Positions 12,901-25,899 are shown, counted from the first letter of the stretch. The stretch is DNA of 64,000 nucleotides from Hypomyces perniciosus (GCA_008477525.1 SPDT01000007.1:5890001-5954000), one strand, 5' to 3'. Made by a program: numbers and translations. The notes: a model not told the origin generated them from the sequence alone.

Positions 12901-14682
12901 CTGCCTAGATAATAATAATAATACTACTAGATATGGACAATGGCATGATCACGTAATCGCTAGTTACTAAATCCCCCGCTGACAGGACGGAGTATTAGGC
13001 GCGCTTACCTACGCTCAGTGATTTGGCCGTGGTCCATTGGATCAGCTGCCTGGAACCTTTCTCTATCGACTCGCAACAATATCCCAAAATGTACTCCGTA
13101 TCAACTTCGGCGTCTCCTCATTGATAGAATAATCCATTCCAGGCTACCATCGTCGGCTTACTGTCATACGATTATAGGCCATTCCTCGTGGATATCATAT
13201 CATACCAAATCCGGAAATACCACCAAGCTCGTTGGGTGGCTTCTGTTCATGATTCAGATTCAGGAGTGTCAGGTAGCTGTCACAGATGATACATATCCCG
13301 TGGCAGCCACTCCATACCGTCCACGGAGTAGAATCTTGCCGAACACATACAAACCAAGGCAATTCACCCGAATACTACCTACTACCTGCGAGGCAGTCTC
13401 AAAATCAGATGTTTTGTGCATAAATCAATATGATAGATGCATGTCTCATCGGATATCAAGTTTTTTACAGCTCAATCTCCTGCTTCTCTACCGCGAACGA
13501 GCCCATGCATCAGCCCTTTCAATAAATCATCTGAAACCGTGTACCACCTCGGTCAAAACGAGGCACTTCCTCCAAAAGCGGGGGCTTGCTCGGCCGGCCA
13601 GAATACGGGTCCCTCCTCCGAAGCTCACTCGCCGTTGATCCCGATCCTCGGGGCTACTTTTTTTTCCCGTCATCAGTCCACCACTCGGGCATCGTTCTTG
13701 GCCATGTAGGTGATACGCAATTTGACTTCAGCCTCAACGGTGTCCCAAACTGCAGGTAGATTACGGTCACTAAACCGGTTGCCTCATTCGGGCCGTTGCC
13801 TAATAAAGGACATCCTAGAGAGGTACTCGTCGATACATAAGGTATGTAGTAGAATCTTGAATAGGGCGAGTATTGGGCGATCAAGAAGCCTCTCGAGATA
13901 GAGTGCAGATCAGAGAAGCAACAGAGAGATGTGGCTTTCCCCCACAAACAGGGAAGGTCGGAGCGTTCCGACACCGGCACATCGGACAGCTTCGGCGAAC
14001 TACCAGATAGGATGCCGATTCCACTCTGTGAAAGAGTCGGGCATAACTAACCATTTGTTGATCTCATGTTAGCTCCAGTACGGGATAGTTGAGCCTCCGT
14101 CTAAACCATTTGTACATTTGTGTATTTATATCTCTATGTAGACATAAAGTGCCTTCACAACGTATGCACGGAGTAGCTACAGTCAGTTATCCACGGACCA
14201 CAGCCCATATGATATCTCAATTCCCTGTAGTCAACCTCCCACAAAGCGCAAGATACCGCGCCCTTTACTACTAAAAGCCAGTGAGTTACGATAAAGAAAA
14301 AGGGCCCAGTTGAAGTAATAGCTTGGGGTAAAATGGGGTCATCACCAAACGGGAGCGGAGTTGCGTCCCCGCATTCAACTCCATCATAGAGCCGCCCACT
14401 AACATGACTAATCGCCATCACATTCAATATCGGATCGACTTCGATGCTCCGGGTTTATGGCTCTGAATAAATAAATAGTCGAGTGAGGAAGGGTACTTCG
14501 TACACTACTATCTTTTGCGGCATCACGAACTTGTCAACTCGGTACCGGGAGGTGAGTGTTGTCATAAACATATCACTCAAGCGACACAACTGACAGCTGA
14601 AAAGCCACGACGAAATCCGGCTCTCACAATTCTCATCCGGACAAACCATCAAGTTGAATTCTTGTTTTTTTTCGACATCGAA
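9981..14682. other. 4.7-kb gene-free interval
   Basis: The right flank of the phosphatase gene (9981-10700) is a pyrimidine-rich 5' leader or promoter with an A16 run at 10130-10145. The remainder holds many TACTCCGTA/TACTTCGTA words, a GGGCCT hexamer repeat near 11030-11055, a GAT triplet repeat near 11357-11381 and C-rich microrepeats near 12277-12296. The longest open frame (about 13018-13638, plus) begins without an ATG and resembles no family. I see no gene. Confidence 0.6.
11582..11617. repeat. TACTCTG/TACTCCG heptamer array
   Basis: Four near-identical heptamers (two TACTCTG, two TACTCCG) are followed by TACATACATAC. This is the longest local cluster of the dispersed TACTCCGTA word in the window. 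Confidence 0.85.
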
Positions 14683-15748
14683 ATGTCTCGGCCTGAAGGT
14701 GGCGCCACTGGCGAAGAGCGGCTGAAAGCCCGAAAAGCCATCCCGAAGCCCGTTCCCGCCTATCTCCCAACCGCCGGATCTCCCTTGACGGTTGACAAGA
14801 ACCTCTACGCAACGATCCAGCAAGCTCCGCGGGTTCTCGTCGAGGAATTCACGATACCCATTCGATCCGGTAGAGCATGGGAAGCCCCAGCCGGGTCAAT
14901 CATTCAAATCAGCACCCCCGAGGGACCGCAGGTTGGTACGTATCAACTCACAACCACCTCTTCGGTTTACTCGTAGATATTGCACAAACCTCGGCAGCTG
15001 ACAAGACCATTCCCCCGGCAGGCGATCTCAACATCTGGAACCGACACAACCCCCGTGAACGTTTCTGGGCCAGCCGCACCCGTCAACTCCATGCCTCCCA
15101 CGTCACCACCCACGACCGCCTCTGGTCCTGTCTGCCCTACATCCGGCCCCTCGTGACCATCATCTCTGACAGCTTATCCTGGTACGGCGAAGACGAGCAC
15201 GGCGGTCGCGTGCACGACCTGCTCGGCACGCGGTGCGATCCGTACATCAACACTGTTCTGTCGGGGGAGCAGTACGATTTCCACTGCCACTCGAACCTGA
15301 CGCGGGCGGTGGTATCATGGGGACTGAGAGAATCGGATGTGCACGATGTGTTGAACGTGTTCCAGGTCACGGGGTTGGATGAGAAGGGGCGATATTTCAT
15401 GAACCCTTGCCCTGCAGAGAAGGGGGATACGATTGAGTTTTTGGCGGAGCAGGATGTCCTCATGGCACTGAGTATGTTGTTATCCCGACTATTCCATTTT
15501 GATCGTGTAAGGTGATGTGTTCTGACTTTTGGGCTGTAGGCACTTGTCCTGGTGGCGACTTGTCCCTCTGGGGATTTGGCAGTGACAGCGAGAAGGAGAT
15601 GATCAAGTGTTGCCGTCCTCTCCACGTCAAGGTCTTCCAGCTAGAAGACAAGGAACTCCTGCAGAGGGGTGGGTGGAAACCTGCTGAGCCGGCGGCGTAC
15701 AAGGGCATGCATGGAGTATTCAGCCCTGTGGGAGAGCCAAGCCAGTAG
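14683..15748 (+). CDS. DUF1989 / urea carboxylase-associated family protein
   Basis: Three exons (14683..14935, 15022..15471, 15540..15748) give 303 residues. Intron 1 is 86 nt (GTACGT, GCTGAC, CAG) and intron 2 is 68 nt (GTATGT, TCTGAC, TAG); both interrupt a codon after its first base. The protein has the features of the DUF1989 family: a Gly/Pro-rich first third with a DLNIWNRHNPRERFW segment, a central DPYIN...FHCHSNL block and a C-terminal CPGGDLS...W segment. Bacterial members sit next to urea carboxylase or allophanate genes. The role of stand-alone fungal members is unknown, and no urea or purine catabolism gene is adjacent here. There is no signal peptide, so it is probably cytosolic. 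Confidence 0.85.
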
Positions 15749-16166
15749 CAGTCATAGACTTTTGAGCTAGTGAGATAGAATAGAACAAGATAGAGTAGAC
15801 TGTTCTTAAGAACCTCTTAGTTTTTGGATTCCAAAGTATCCGGTAGAGAATCCCAAATAGGCCATGAAATATGTTGGAGATACACAAGAGTCTGCCTCAT
15901 GAAGACCACATCTCACTCCGGTCTCTGATGTAGTTAGGTATATGAGTCAAGGGTAGCCTACCAGGTAGGAATACGGCAGCGAATCAATGCTTAATTAGCA
16001 CAACAAAGTCAATAGACCATGGAGAAGCAAGACAGACAACAAGGTGATCATAATGTCCGTGTAATGGTACAATTGAACTATCCTTACAACTCCAACTCCA
16101 TTAGCCCAGCCCTCTATTAAGCCCGAGCATATGGACACCCTTCCCCCGACGAAACACGCACTTGAA
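15749..16166. other. Convergent 3' intergenic spacer
   Basis: This space lies between two convergent genes, DUF1989 and Rpt6. It should contain both 3' UTRs and terminators. No gene is visible. Confidence 0.7.
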
Positions 16167-17384
16167 TCACTTCCATAGCTTGCCAAGGGAAACTTCCTTA
16201 TCATCATGCTTGTTGAGGATCTTGGCTGTTGCCAGCTCAAAGTCCTCCTGTGTGACGTGAACTCTCCGCTCACGGAGGGCGTACATGCCCGCTTCTGTGC
16301 ACACACCCTTCAGCTCAGCACCGGAGCAGCCATTCATTTTCTCGGCAATCTTGGTGAGGTTGATGCCTCTGGTCAGGTTCATCTTGCGGCTGTGGATTCG
16401 GAGAATGTCGGCTCGGGCTTCGATGCTTGGCGGAGGGAACTCGATCTTTCGGTCGATACGGCCCGGCCGTAGCAGGGCGGGGTCGAGAATATCGAGACGG
16501 TTGGTCGCCATGATGACCTTGATGTTCTTCGTCGGCTCGAAGCCATCCAGCTGGTTCAGCAGTTCCAACATGGTTCGCTGGACTTCGGAATCGCCTCCTG
16601 ATGAACCCTCCACTCGTGAAGAGCCAATGCTGTCGATTTCGTCCATGAAGATGATGGATGGCGCATGCTCTCGTGCCATGATGAAGAGCTCCCGGACCAT
16701 TCGGCTACCCTCACCGATGTACTTCTGGACCAGCTCTGAACCCGATACTCGGATGAACTTGCAGGCAGTGTGGTGGGCTACAGCTCGTGCCAATAGGGTC
16801 TTTCCGGTACCTGGGGGGCCGTAGAGCAACACACCCTTTGGCTGTGCAATACCCAGAGATTCAAACAGCTCAGGGTGTTTAAGACCGAGTTCGATGACTT
16901 CTTTGATCTCCTTGATTTGCTGATCCAGTCCACCAATCATGTCGTATGTGCTGTCGGGAACCTTCTCCACCATCATGAGTGATACTAGAGGGTCAACGGA
17001 TGATGGCAGCATTTTCTCGAGCTTGTAGCTGTCAGACAGGAGGGTGACTCGCTTTCCGGGGGTGAGCTTGGCAATTTCGACATTATCGGATACATCGACG
17101 ACTGATGGCTATTAGCGGAGCAGAGGGTCAAGCGAGCGGAACAACTCACCATATTTGCCTTCGGGATGCACCTTGACGAGGATCTTCTTGGTGCTCATCA
17201 CCTTGACGACCTCGCCGACATAGGACCCAGGCTGTTGTAAAAGGCCCAGCTCTTCTCTGAGTAACCGAACACGGGAATTGTAGTCATTGCGTTGGGCTTC
17301 GAGACGACGGAGAGCGGCCTGACCCTTGAGGATCTCCAGCTTCATCGCCTCGATCTTGTTGAGGTAATAGTCGTCGAGCGCCAT
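16167..17384 (-). CDS. rpt6: 26S proteasome regulatory ATPase subunit Rpt6
   Basis: Exons 17150..17384 and 16167..17101 are joined across a 48-nt intron (GTGAGT...CAG) to give 389 residues, slightly shorter than yeast Rpt6 (405). An N-terminal coiled coil (residues 5-50) and the OB-fold segment with GSYVGEV precede an AAA module. Walker A GPPGTGKT is at 173-180 and Walker B IIFMDEID ends near 235. The arginine-finger region [13 protein letters not shown] and a C-terminal AAA lid follow. The protein is one of six ATPases that unfold substrates and open the 20S gate. Close similarity to Sug1/PSMC5 over the whole length distinguishes it from Rpt1-5. The start at 17384 gives the standard MALDDYY fungal N-terminus. 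Confidence 0.97.
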
Positions 17385-18893
17385 CTTGGCGGTGTTCCTA
17401 CTGGGTGTAGAAGCGAGAAAAATATCAATTATGTGTAGAGTGCAGCGTTATAGCAGGGCGGGCGTTTTGGGAGCCGTTGAATCGGGAGTCGTGTTGGCGC
17501 GAATGGGTCGTAATGGCTTAGGACCAGGTTGAAGCTTCACAAGGCTGCAGCTCGTGCTCGTAAGCCGCCAAGCCAGACCAGCAAGCGCGGGAGCGGTTGG
17601 AGCGGAGTATTGTTCTGCCGACATCCGGGTATGGTGACTAACCGGCCGGGCATGGACCCGATGACGTCTGACTGCCTGGAAGCTAATAGTCCGTACTCCG
17701 TACAGCTCCACGGAGAGGATAAAACGGACCCTATTTTGTCCCTTTGTTTCTTAGCGAGAAAATGTGGACAATGAAGGCCTTGATGCTATAAAAATTCAAG
17801 CAAATAAAGTGATCGAACTTGGTTAATAACTGTTTAATGATGATTTGTAAGACCTTTAACAGCTATTGCAAAACATACAGAGTACGGAGTAGTGTGCGAA
17901 GCCCTGATCTGTTAATCATTCATAGCCAGCTTTCATAATTCTCTACGAGTAATACAATGGCGAAAGCTCATAATAAAAGTCAAGTTATCACTTTTATGGC
18001 CTCTTTTTGTCCCCGCTTGACCATTGATGCACTGATGGCCCGCATTTTCAAGATCGGCCCACCATCATCAGTGTCTGCATTATTTTGTCAACTGGCCGTA
18101 AACAATGAAGCAAATGACGTTGCATATCTCGCATGCCAAGGGAGCACTCACTGGTCACACAGCCTTGGAGCTGGAAGATCACAGGGCGAAAAAGGCAAGT
18201 CCTGTGAGCAGGCGATTGACGGCGCCATCATAACTGCCGGTCCTTTTTTTCCCTTTTTGTTCTTCTCTTTTCAACGGTTTCCTATCTAAGGAAGCCAAGC
18301 AAAAGGGATATTTAATACTATTGGGCGACTGGCTCATGTTTATTAAAGCCCCCATTCCCTTATTCGCAGCTGGAACGCGAGGGGGGAACAGCCACCAAAG
18401 GTCCTGTGGAAAGCCGTTGACAACTGGTCGCTTAATTTCGCCAGCAAAGTTACTCTGCTTCTTGGCTGACGGTTTGGTGCTGCGACAAGAAACATCAAAT
18501 CGCTTTTTACTCGTCAACCAAGAAAACAACACAGCCACGGACAAGACCCGGTGAGTCCGACGCGCTGCTCTTCTCTTCTCTCGTTGGCTTCTGGCTTCCG
18601 ACTATACAAAGTACGCCATCTTGGACAGCTCCCTGGATCCCGTGCTCGTGCTCGTGCTCGTGCTTATGCTTGCTCGAAGCCCCTCCACACGCCTCGCAAG
18701 GTTTACTAGTCCCCCATTCATTAAAGGGCTGGAGGGTGTTCGTATACATACATACATACATACATAGTGCCGAGTCGATCGATTCCCTTTTCTCAGTAGC
18801 TTCCGTCTTCCGCCCTTGCCGTCTGGCTCATACAATCGGAGCTTTTCTTTCGAAGTCTGCCGCCGCAGCTCCATCGCTGCCAGCTTCGAAAGC
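17385..18893. other. Divergent promoter region between rpt6 and the antiporter gene
   Basis: This 1.5-kb space separates two divergently transcribed genes. It contains TACTCCGTA words near 17691 and 17882, a CTCGTG hexamer repeat near 18643-18665 and a CATA tetranucleotide run at about 18745-18767. The last 300-400 bp before 18894 is a likely 5' UTR. No gene was recognised. Confidence 0.65.
18745..18767. repeat. CATA tetranucleotide microsatellite
   Basis: About five copies of CATA lie in the likely 5' leader of the vacuolar antiporter gene. Confidence 0.85.
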
Positions 18894-21800
18894 ATGGATC
18901 CATCACATCGAGACGACGCGCCGCCAGCGCATCGCGCCAGCGTCTCCTCTGGCATAATGTCGCCTACCGATACACGAAATCCGCTGTCGAGGCACCCGTC
19001 TGTTACCGGCCGCGACGACAGCTTATCGGAGAGTTTCCAGTCCACCGACACCGTACGACGGAGGCCCGAGGGATATGGTGGGCATTCGTCCCGTTTCGCA
19101 TACGCAAACATGAAGCTAACAGAGCCTCTTTTTCTTGCTTGCAGGTACTATTCCGGGCGCGTCGAGCATGCGAAGCAGCCAAACCTTGGGCGAGTCCTCG
19201 ACCGAGCGCAACCAGGCGAGGAGCAGCCAGCCCGCCCGCTCTAGCTCAGCGACAGGCCCCGAGCGAAGTAAGTCGTATACTCGCCAACGAAAGCCAACAC
19301 TATCGCGACGAACATCAGCCACCACACCACATAGAGGCGAGGTGTTTTCTGCCGACGATGACACTCACGAAGTCGAGGCTCAGCGCGGCTTTTCCACACG
19401 TCGCCGCCCGCCACTCACCACGAACCTCACTCGCATCCCATCATACCAGAGCAGAGACGGCGACGAGACCGAGAGAGATCAGACAAGTCCCGTAGAAGAA
19501 GAAGTCGAGGAGGAAGAGCTGCCGCTGGAGGAACATGTCGACTGCGACTCTGATGGAGAGATCAGCGACGCCGAGAGCTTCACCCTCAAAGATCGACAGC
19601 AGGCCATCAACCAGACCCATCCCTTTGGTATTCGAGTCTGGAAGCCTGCATTGTACAAGAAGGATCGGTCTATCCAAAAGTTTGCCCAGGCCGATATTCA
19701 CTCGTCACCTGGCGGCAGAGTGAGCAACTGGCTGTTGCTCTTCAATCTGCTCTGGACGCTGTTCTTCGGGTGGTGGATGGCCTGCGTGGCAGCCTTTGGC
19801 GCCATTACATGTCTCTTGTTTGCTGCTGCTCCAAGTGGGCGGGAGTACGGACGAATCTTGTGGGGGTTGGCCGGATACCTGTTCTATCCCTTTGGCAAGT
19901 TTGTCCGTCTCGAGAAGGATGAGGCATACCTGCACGAGGACCAAGACGAAGGCAGAAGCATCTCCGAGTACGAGCAGTGGCAGAGCGGCGACCTCGAATA
20001 CGGCCGACTGTTCTTTGGACCCGATCGGAACCGTTCGATCATAGGACGTTCGAGGAGAAGCATTGACTCGGAGCCGAGCGAGACGGAGAGTCTTCTTGGG
20101 CGCGGACGCCGCGGCGGGACCAGCGAGACCAGCGAGCTGACCCCCCGGATGAAGAGAAGGCTGTTTGGCCGTGGAGAATGGAACATTGGTCGAGTCATAT
20201 TTTTCGTCTTCTTCTACTGCCTGATTTCGCCCTCCTTGATCATTGTCTCTGGCATCTGTTGGTTCCTCGTCTTCTTGATCCCCATGGGCAAGGTTACTAT
20301 GATGCTGTTTGACCACCTCAGACGACATCCCCTTGCGCTGTCCTTTGAATCCCATGTCAGATATGCGCGAGGTGATGACGCACCAGACTCGTCGATTTTA
20401 GTTTGCACCTACCGGGCTGTTGGTTCCAAGTACTGGAAGTACACTATCGACGGAACGAACATCTTCCTCATCAACCTCATGGCTGTGGTGGTCTTTGTCA
20501 TTGCTGACTGGCTCGTCCTCGACCGTATCCTCCACATTGAGACTTTGATTACATCACCGGCCTTCCTCTTCACTGCGGGATTGCTGTCCATTATTCCCCT
20601 GGCATACTTCATCGGACAGGCCGTAGCATCCATCTCAGCTCAGTCCTCAATGGGGCTGGGTGCTGCTATCAATGCCTTGTTCGCCACGGTCGTGGAGGTC
20701 TTCCTCTACTGTGTGGCTCTTAATCAAGGAAAAGGCCAGCTTGTTGAGGGAAGCATCGTCGGCAGTATCTTCGCTGGTATTCTGTTCCTGCCCGGCATCT
20801 CAATGTGCTTTGGTGCTCTGAAGCGAAAGACGCAGCGATTCAATGCCAAGTCAGCCGGTGTCACGTCCACGATGCTGCTCTTTGCAGTCGTCGGCGCATT
20901 TGGTCCTACTCTTTTCTACCAAATTTACGGCACACACGAACTCAACTGCATGGATTGCGAAGATTACACGTTTAAGGGCATTGAACATGAAGCTACGGCA
21001 CGAGACTGCCGTCGCTGCTACTTCTCACAAGCACCAGCCCTTGATGACCGGTTCTACCTCGAAGCAGTACGGCCATACTGCTACTTCGCCGCATTCCTGT
21101 TATTCTTTTCGTATCTGATCGGTTTATGGTTCACTCTACGAACCCATGCTGCTGTTATCTGGAATGCCGAGATTGAGGAGAAGCGCCACGACGAGCCGCT
21201 CCATGCTTCCACAACCCTTCGAGCATCACAGCCGTCTGTGGGTGACAGCACCACGGCTGATATTCGCGAATCACACTTGTATAAACGCATTTTGGGACAG
21301 TCTCTGAAGCAGGTCGGCTTGCAAAATCGCGAGGATGCTACCCGACAAGGCTCGATTGCTACCCAGGACATGGCTGCAAACGGATCGACGCCACACGTTG
21401 TACCTCCCAAGGGAACTGACGAGGAACCTCGCACAACCATCAAAGTTCCGGGTCTCAGCCAAGCTGACAATAATGTTCTTGTACGTGAGGTGACTGAGAT
21501 TGCTGCAACGGCTGCCACCATTGCTTCGCGTGACCGATATGCTCACAGGGCATCTACTACTGGTGTGGCGACGCCTCGGCCGCACACGTCCACTCGAACT
21601 GGCCATCTCCCTGGTGTCGATGAGGATGTCGCCACGGCAGGAGCTGCAACGGCGCATGCGGACGGCCACGGTGGACATGACGCGCCAAACTGGAGCCGGA
21701 CGAAGAGTACAGTGATTCTTCTCGGTGCCACTATTTTGTATGCCATCATTGCCGAGATTCTGGTAGACACAGTCGACGTTGTCTTGGAGAGCTTCTCGGT

Positions 21801-22350
21801 TGATCAAAAGTTCTTGGGTCTGACCCTATTTGCCCTGGTTCCCAACACCACTGAGTTTTTGGTAAGCAGTTTTTGACTTTGACCAGTCGATAGATGAGGT
21901 TGCTAACGTTTGTTGCAGAACGCCATCTCTTTTGCTATGAATGGCAACATCGCCTTGTCCATGGAAATTGGTTCCGCCTACGCTCTTCAGGTCTGCCTGC
22001 TCCAGATTCCGTGCTTGGTATTGTTCTCGGCACTGTATCCCAATATTCCTCCCGGTGGCGATGCCGCCATGTACACGTTTTCCCTGCTCTTCCCGCAGTG
22101 GGACTTGGTCACGGTCATCTTGTGTGTGTTCCTGCTCAGCTATGTGTACGGCGAAGGGAAGAGCAACTACTTCAAGGGCAGCATTCTCATGCTGACGTAT
22201 CTGGTCGTGATGATTGGATATTACTTCAGCGGCTATACCGAGGACGTGATGGGGATGCAGAGGTTTGATGTTATGGGCAGGGACGGTAAGTATCAGGCCT
22301 TCAAAACGATTGGCAGGTCGACGAATGGGCGGGCTTTTCAAGTGATTTGA
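18894..22350 (+). CDS. vnx1: Vacuolar monovalent cation/H+ antiporter, Vnx1-like (CAX superfamily)
   Basis: Three exons (18894..19077, 19145..21861, 21919..22350) give 1110 residues. Introns are 67 nt (GTGGGC, GCTAAC, CAG) and 57 nt (GTAAGC, GCTAAC, CAG). The first 250 residues are hydrophilic and Ser/Arg-rich with an acidic patch. Hydrophobic segments begin near 253, followed by an acidic loop and an array of membrane helices. The two Na+/Ca2+-exchanger repeats are visible: the first has AAINALFATVVEV, the second has NTTEFLNAISFAMNG, split by intron 2 right after Leu of TEFL. The long loop with CMDCEDY and a second long hydrophilic loop (about 770-900) fit the Vnx1 type rather than Vcx1. Yeast Vnx1 exchanges Na+/K+ for H+ at the vacuole, and that function is inferred. 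An alternative in-frame start is at 18816. Confidence 0.85.
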
Positions 22351-22885
22351 TTGACGCCGCGGGCCAACACAAATTGTGTTCATCATTGGCATTTTTTCCT
22401 TGTGCCAGCACGGCATCATTAGGGGAAGCAGGAGGGGAGGAGGGCTCTGTTTTGCAGCGTGGCTCTTGTGTTTCATTTTGGAGGTACTTCTCTTGTCATC
22501 ATTGTTGGACGGGATATATATGGCATTGCTCGGGTCGTTAATAGGGTTGCTAGGATGCATGGGACTTGGTTTCCCATTTGTTTTGGGGCAGAATCATGGT
22601 TTTTTGTTTGATGATGAGTTGTATCTCTTTTGATGTGATGATTTTCAAGCTGATTTATCTAAACGCCGATCAAGGGCACGCCTTATGCATACGCTTGTCA
22701 TTTTAGATCCACTTTGGGCGTAGTTGACTCCGTATTCTCGGAGATCGTCCGTGGAGTTTGGAGTTGTATAAATAGGAAGCGAAGGTCCCATATCCATGCC
22801 CACTTGGATGACACCATCTTCGCTGACACCGTATTTCGCTCGAATCTTACCCGGCTTTTATCTTACACATTCATAGGCACTTCTA
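22351..22885. other. Tandem intergenic spacer
   Basis: This space lies between two genes on the same strand. The first 280 bp is T-rich and fits a 3' UTR; the rest would hold the promoter of the transporter gene, with a GACTCCGTATTCTCGGAG element near 22727. An open frame of 85 codons here has no ATG at its start and is not credited. Confidence 0.6.
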
Positions 22886-24468
22886 ATGACGTCGAGCACT
22901 TCAATTGAGCTGGTGCAAACTCTGCGCCCGGAGACGGATCGGAACAAGCAGCAGAATCTTCGGAATGTCAGTGTGAGCGATCTCAACGCCAGCAATAACA
23001 ACAACTATGCTTCGGATTCCGCCATTATCGATGCAGGGGATGGGGCACCGCACGGCAGGCCAGAATTCTCTCTTCCGCCTGTCGATACAGGAAAGGATGC
23101 GTGGTTGTTTTTAATTGCTTGCGCTCTCTTGGAAGCTCTTGTCTGGGGTGAGTTCTTTTTTTTTTTCATCATCATGGTGATGCGTTTTGGATAGCCTCAA
23201 CTGAACATGCATGTCCTTGTAGGCTTTCCCTTTTCGTTTGGTATTTTTCAGGATTATTACCGCACTCATGAGCCTTTTGCCGGCTCTTCTCAAATCGCCA
23301 TCATCGGCACTTGCTCTCTGGTATGTAGCCTCATGCCCTCTCATTCATCGTCATCGTCATCGTCAAAAACTCACGCATGTAGGGCATCATGTATCTCGAC
23401 ATCCCCTTCGTCATGGCCCTCCAGCGTCTCTACCCCAGGGCAACTCGCTTCGGCCCTGCCGTCGGCCTCTTCATCATATGCGCCGCCCTGGCGCTCTCGT
23501 CCTTCTCTGACACAGTCTTGCACCTCATCCTCTCACAAGGCGTGCTGTACGCCATCGGCGGGTCGATCTGCTACTGCCCCTGTCTGCTCTACATGGACGA
23601 GTGGTTCGTCCGTCGAAAGGGCTTCGCCTTCGGCGTGATGTGGGCCGGCACAGGCCTAGGCGGCTTAACCATCCCACTGCTCCTCGAGTTCTTCCTGGGC
23701 AAGTACGGATTCCGCACAACGCTGAGGATATGGTCCGTTGCGCTGTTCGTCTTGACCCTGCCGCTGGTATGGTTCGTCAAGCCCCGGCTGCCCCCGTCTG
23801 CGACCGCGCATATCCAGCCCTTCAACCTGGGCTTTCTGCTGAACCGCTCGTTTGGGCTGTATCAACTGGCCAACATGGCCGAGGGATTGGGGTATTTCCT
23901 GCCGGGCATTTTCCTGCCGACGTATGCGCGCACGACGATGGGGGCGGGGGATTTCCTCTCTGCGCTGACAGTGTTGATGCTCAATCTCGGGAGTGTCATT
24001 GGGAGTATTGCCATGGGCAGCCTGACGGATCGTTTGCATGTAACGACGTGCATACTGATATCGACGATTGGCACTGCGATAGGGACGTTCCTCCTCTGGG
24101 GCCTGGGGACGAATCTCGCGGCGCTGTATGCCTTCTGTCTTATTTACGGCATATTTGCTGGTGCATACACGTCGACCTGGCCCGGCATCATGAAGCAGAT
24201 GAACGCCACGACGTCCTCCAACTCGAACAGCGGCAGTGGTGGCAATAAGTACGATCCGCTGATGGTGCTTGCGCTGCTTGCGGTGGGTAGGGGGATTGGA
24301 AATATCACGTCTGGGCCGTTGAGCGAGGCGCTGATCAAGGGGATGGCGTGGCAGGGACAGGCAAAGGGAGGGTTTGGCAGTGGATATGGGGCGTTGATTG
24401 CGTTTACGGGGTCGACGGCGGTAGTGGGAGGAGCGAGTTATATGTTTCGGAGGATTGGGTGGATGTGA
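22886..24468 (+). CDS. MFS monocarboxylate-type transporter (MCT/Mch family)
   Basis: Three exons (22886..23147, 23223..23320, 23383..24468) give 481 residues. Introns are 75 nt (GTGAGT...TAG) and 62 nt (GTATGT...TAG). A polar N-terminus of about 75 residues precedes some 12 hydrophobic segments. GFPFSFGIFQDYY after the first helix and the YMDEWFVRRKGFAFG loop are characteristic of fungal monocarboxylate-transporter-like MFS proteins. A Ser/Asn/Gly-rich loop sits near residue 405. The substrate cannot be told: family members carry monocarboxylates, riboflavin or unknown compounds. It is presumably in the plasma or vacuolar membrane. The neighbouring vacuolar antiporter is on the same strand, but there is no evidence of a shared role. 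Confidence 0.85.
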
Positions 24469-25899
24469 TGAGAAATGATCAAAGTTGAATATATAACATG
24501 TGTGGCGTTGGTGGAACATGAAGCATTGATCATACGACAAGATGCGGTTGTGATTGCGATAGAAACATTACATCAGACCATGTGATTCAACAGGCGTGTA
24601 CTTCGTACTGACCAAGGCCAGCAAGCAAACCACATCACTTCCAGCATCTCTTCTTCGCAACCAAGGCTAGCCTCGCGCAGCAATGAAAAGAATAAAAAAA
24701 CACGCCTGTCAGACGTCCATCAACACCCACCCTGACAATGCGCCCTAAGGCAGACCACTGACAGGGTCGAGATCATTAAGATAACAGCTCTCTATACAGC
24801 AGCCGCATAAAGCAACCACCGCCATCCTTGCGGATAGAGCGAGAGGACCAGAGGATTCACTCTAGGGTGTCGAGGATAGCACTCATCAACCAGGGTGGGC
24901 TCTGTGGCTCTTTTAGGGAACCAAGAGAGAGTCGAATACTATAGAAATGATTCTCCTGCAAAGACTGTTAGTCGTGGGCGATTCTAGGAGGAAGAGGCAG
25001 AGGCTGCAGTAGGGGTGCACATACTGAAGTATTGTCGACGTGAAGAAGAAAGGAAAAAAAGTCCAAACAGAGGCGGGCGAGACGAGACTTTATAGCCCAG
25101 ATTTCCACGATTGTGGGTCTGAGTTGACCGCCCAAAAGTTTTTCGGCAGAAATGCAAAGCCCCCACTTTGAGCCGCAGGAACGGCGCATTTTGCATCGGC
25201 AGATTTCTGAGATGCGTTTTTGACGATCCACTTCCTCCACTTCCTGCCACTTCATTTTTTCCCTTTTTGAATGGCTGCAGCAGAAGCGAAAGTGGTTGTG
25301 GATATTGGGGATCTGATTTTTCCGGCCTCTGTCTTTTCAATGGCTCGCGGGATAGGTGAGACTCCGCCGGTGAGATGAAGGACACCGAAGTGTCCGTGTC
25401 CGCGTCAGGTGAGGCCGAAATGGGCCGTGATCTTCGGGCTTTACTCGTACGACGATTTTTTCTTGATGGAGCCTTTACTTCGGTCTCGGCAGAGAGTTTG
25501 TTCGGCGATGCTCGGACTGGGAAGAACGTTTGATGCTCAACAGTGTATGTATCGCCAGTAATACTACTATAGTACTAGTAGTAAGTAGTATTAGTACAAG
25601 TAAGCTGATCATACCAACAACCTATCACGTATGAGTCCATATCGTAACATATTACAATTTTCAGAGTAAGAATTATAGATGGAACTAGCAATTGTAGACT
25701 CATGATATACGAGTCAAGTTATTGTTGTGCCGTGTCAAAAGCTCAAAAGTTAGAAATGAATGTATTTCCGTCCCATTCTCCAGGGTAGCGTATAACATCA
25801 ACACCAAAGCATCTACACAGGACATCATATCAGACTGTCCTATCAACGGAAACACTCGTTACGTCACTTATAGATAGGTAATTACTACCATTACATACC
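24469..25899. other. 1.4-kb convergent intergenic region
   Basis: This space is flanked by the 3' ends of the MFS and NMN adenylyltransferase genes. It contains a GTACTTCGTAC word near 24598 and short TAGTA repeats near 25565-25595. Minus-strand open frames near 24970-25385 overlap one another, lack family resemblance and are not annotated. Confidence 0.6.

Noticed and set aside
13018..13638. A 206-codon plus-strand open frame
   Set aside because: It opens without an ATG, shows random-like composition, crosses several TACTCCGTA-type words and resembles no family.
17957..18289. A 110-codon plus-strand frame upstream of the antiporter gene
   Set aside because: It lacks family resemblance, ends in a Phe/Pro run from T/C-rich DNA and lies in a divergent promoter region.
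22376..22633. A short hydrophobic 85-codon frame after the antiporter gene
   Set aside because: The antiporter already ends naturally at 22350 with a family-like C-terminus. This frame has no ATG start and fits T/G-rich 3' UTR.
24968..25385. Minus-strand frames of 95 and 133 codons between the MFS and adenylyltransferase genes
   Set aside because: The two frames overlap out of phase, neither starts in a good context and neither resembles a known protein.
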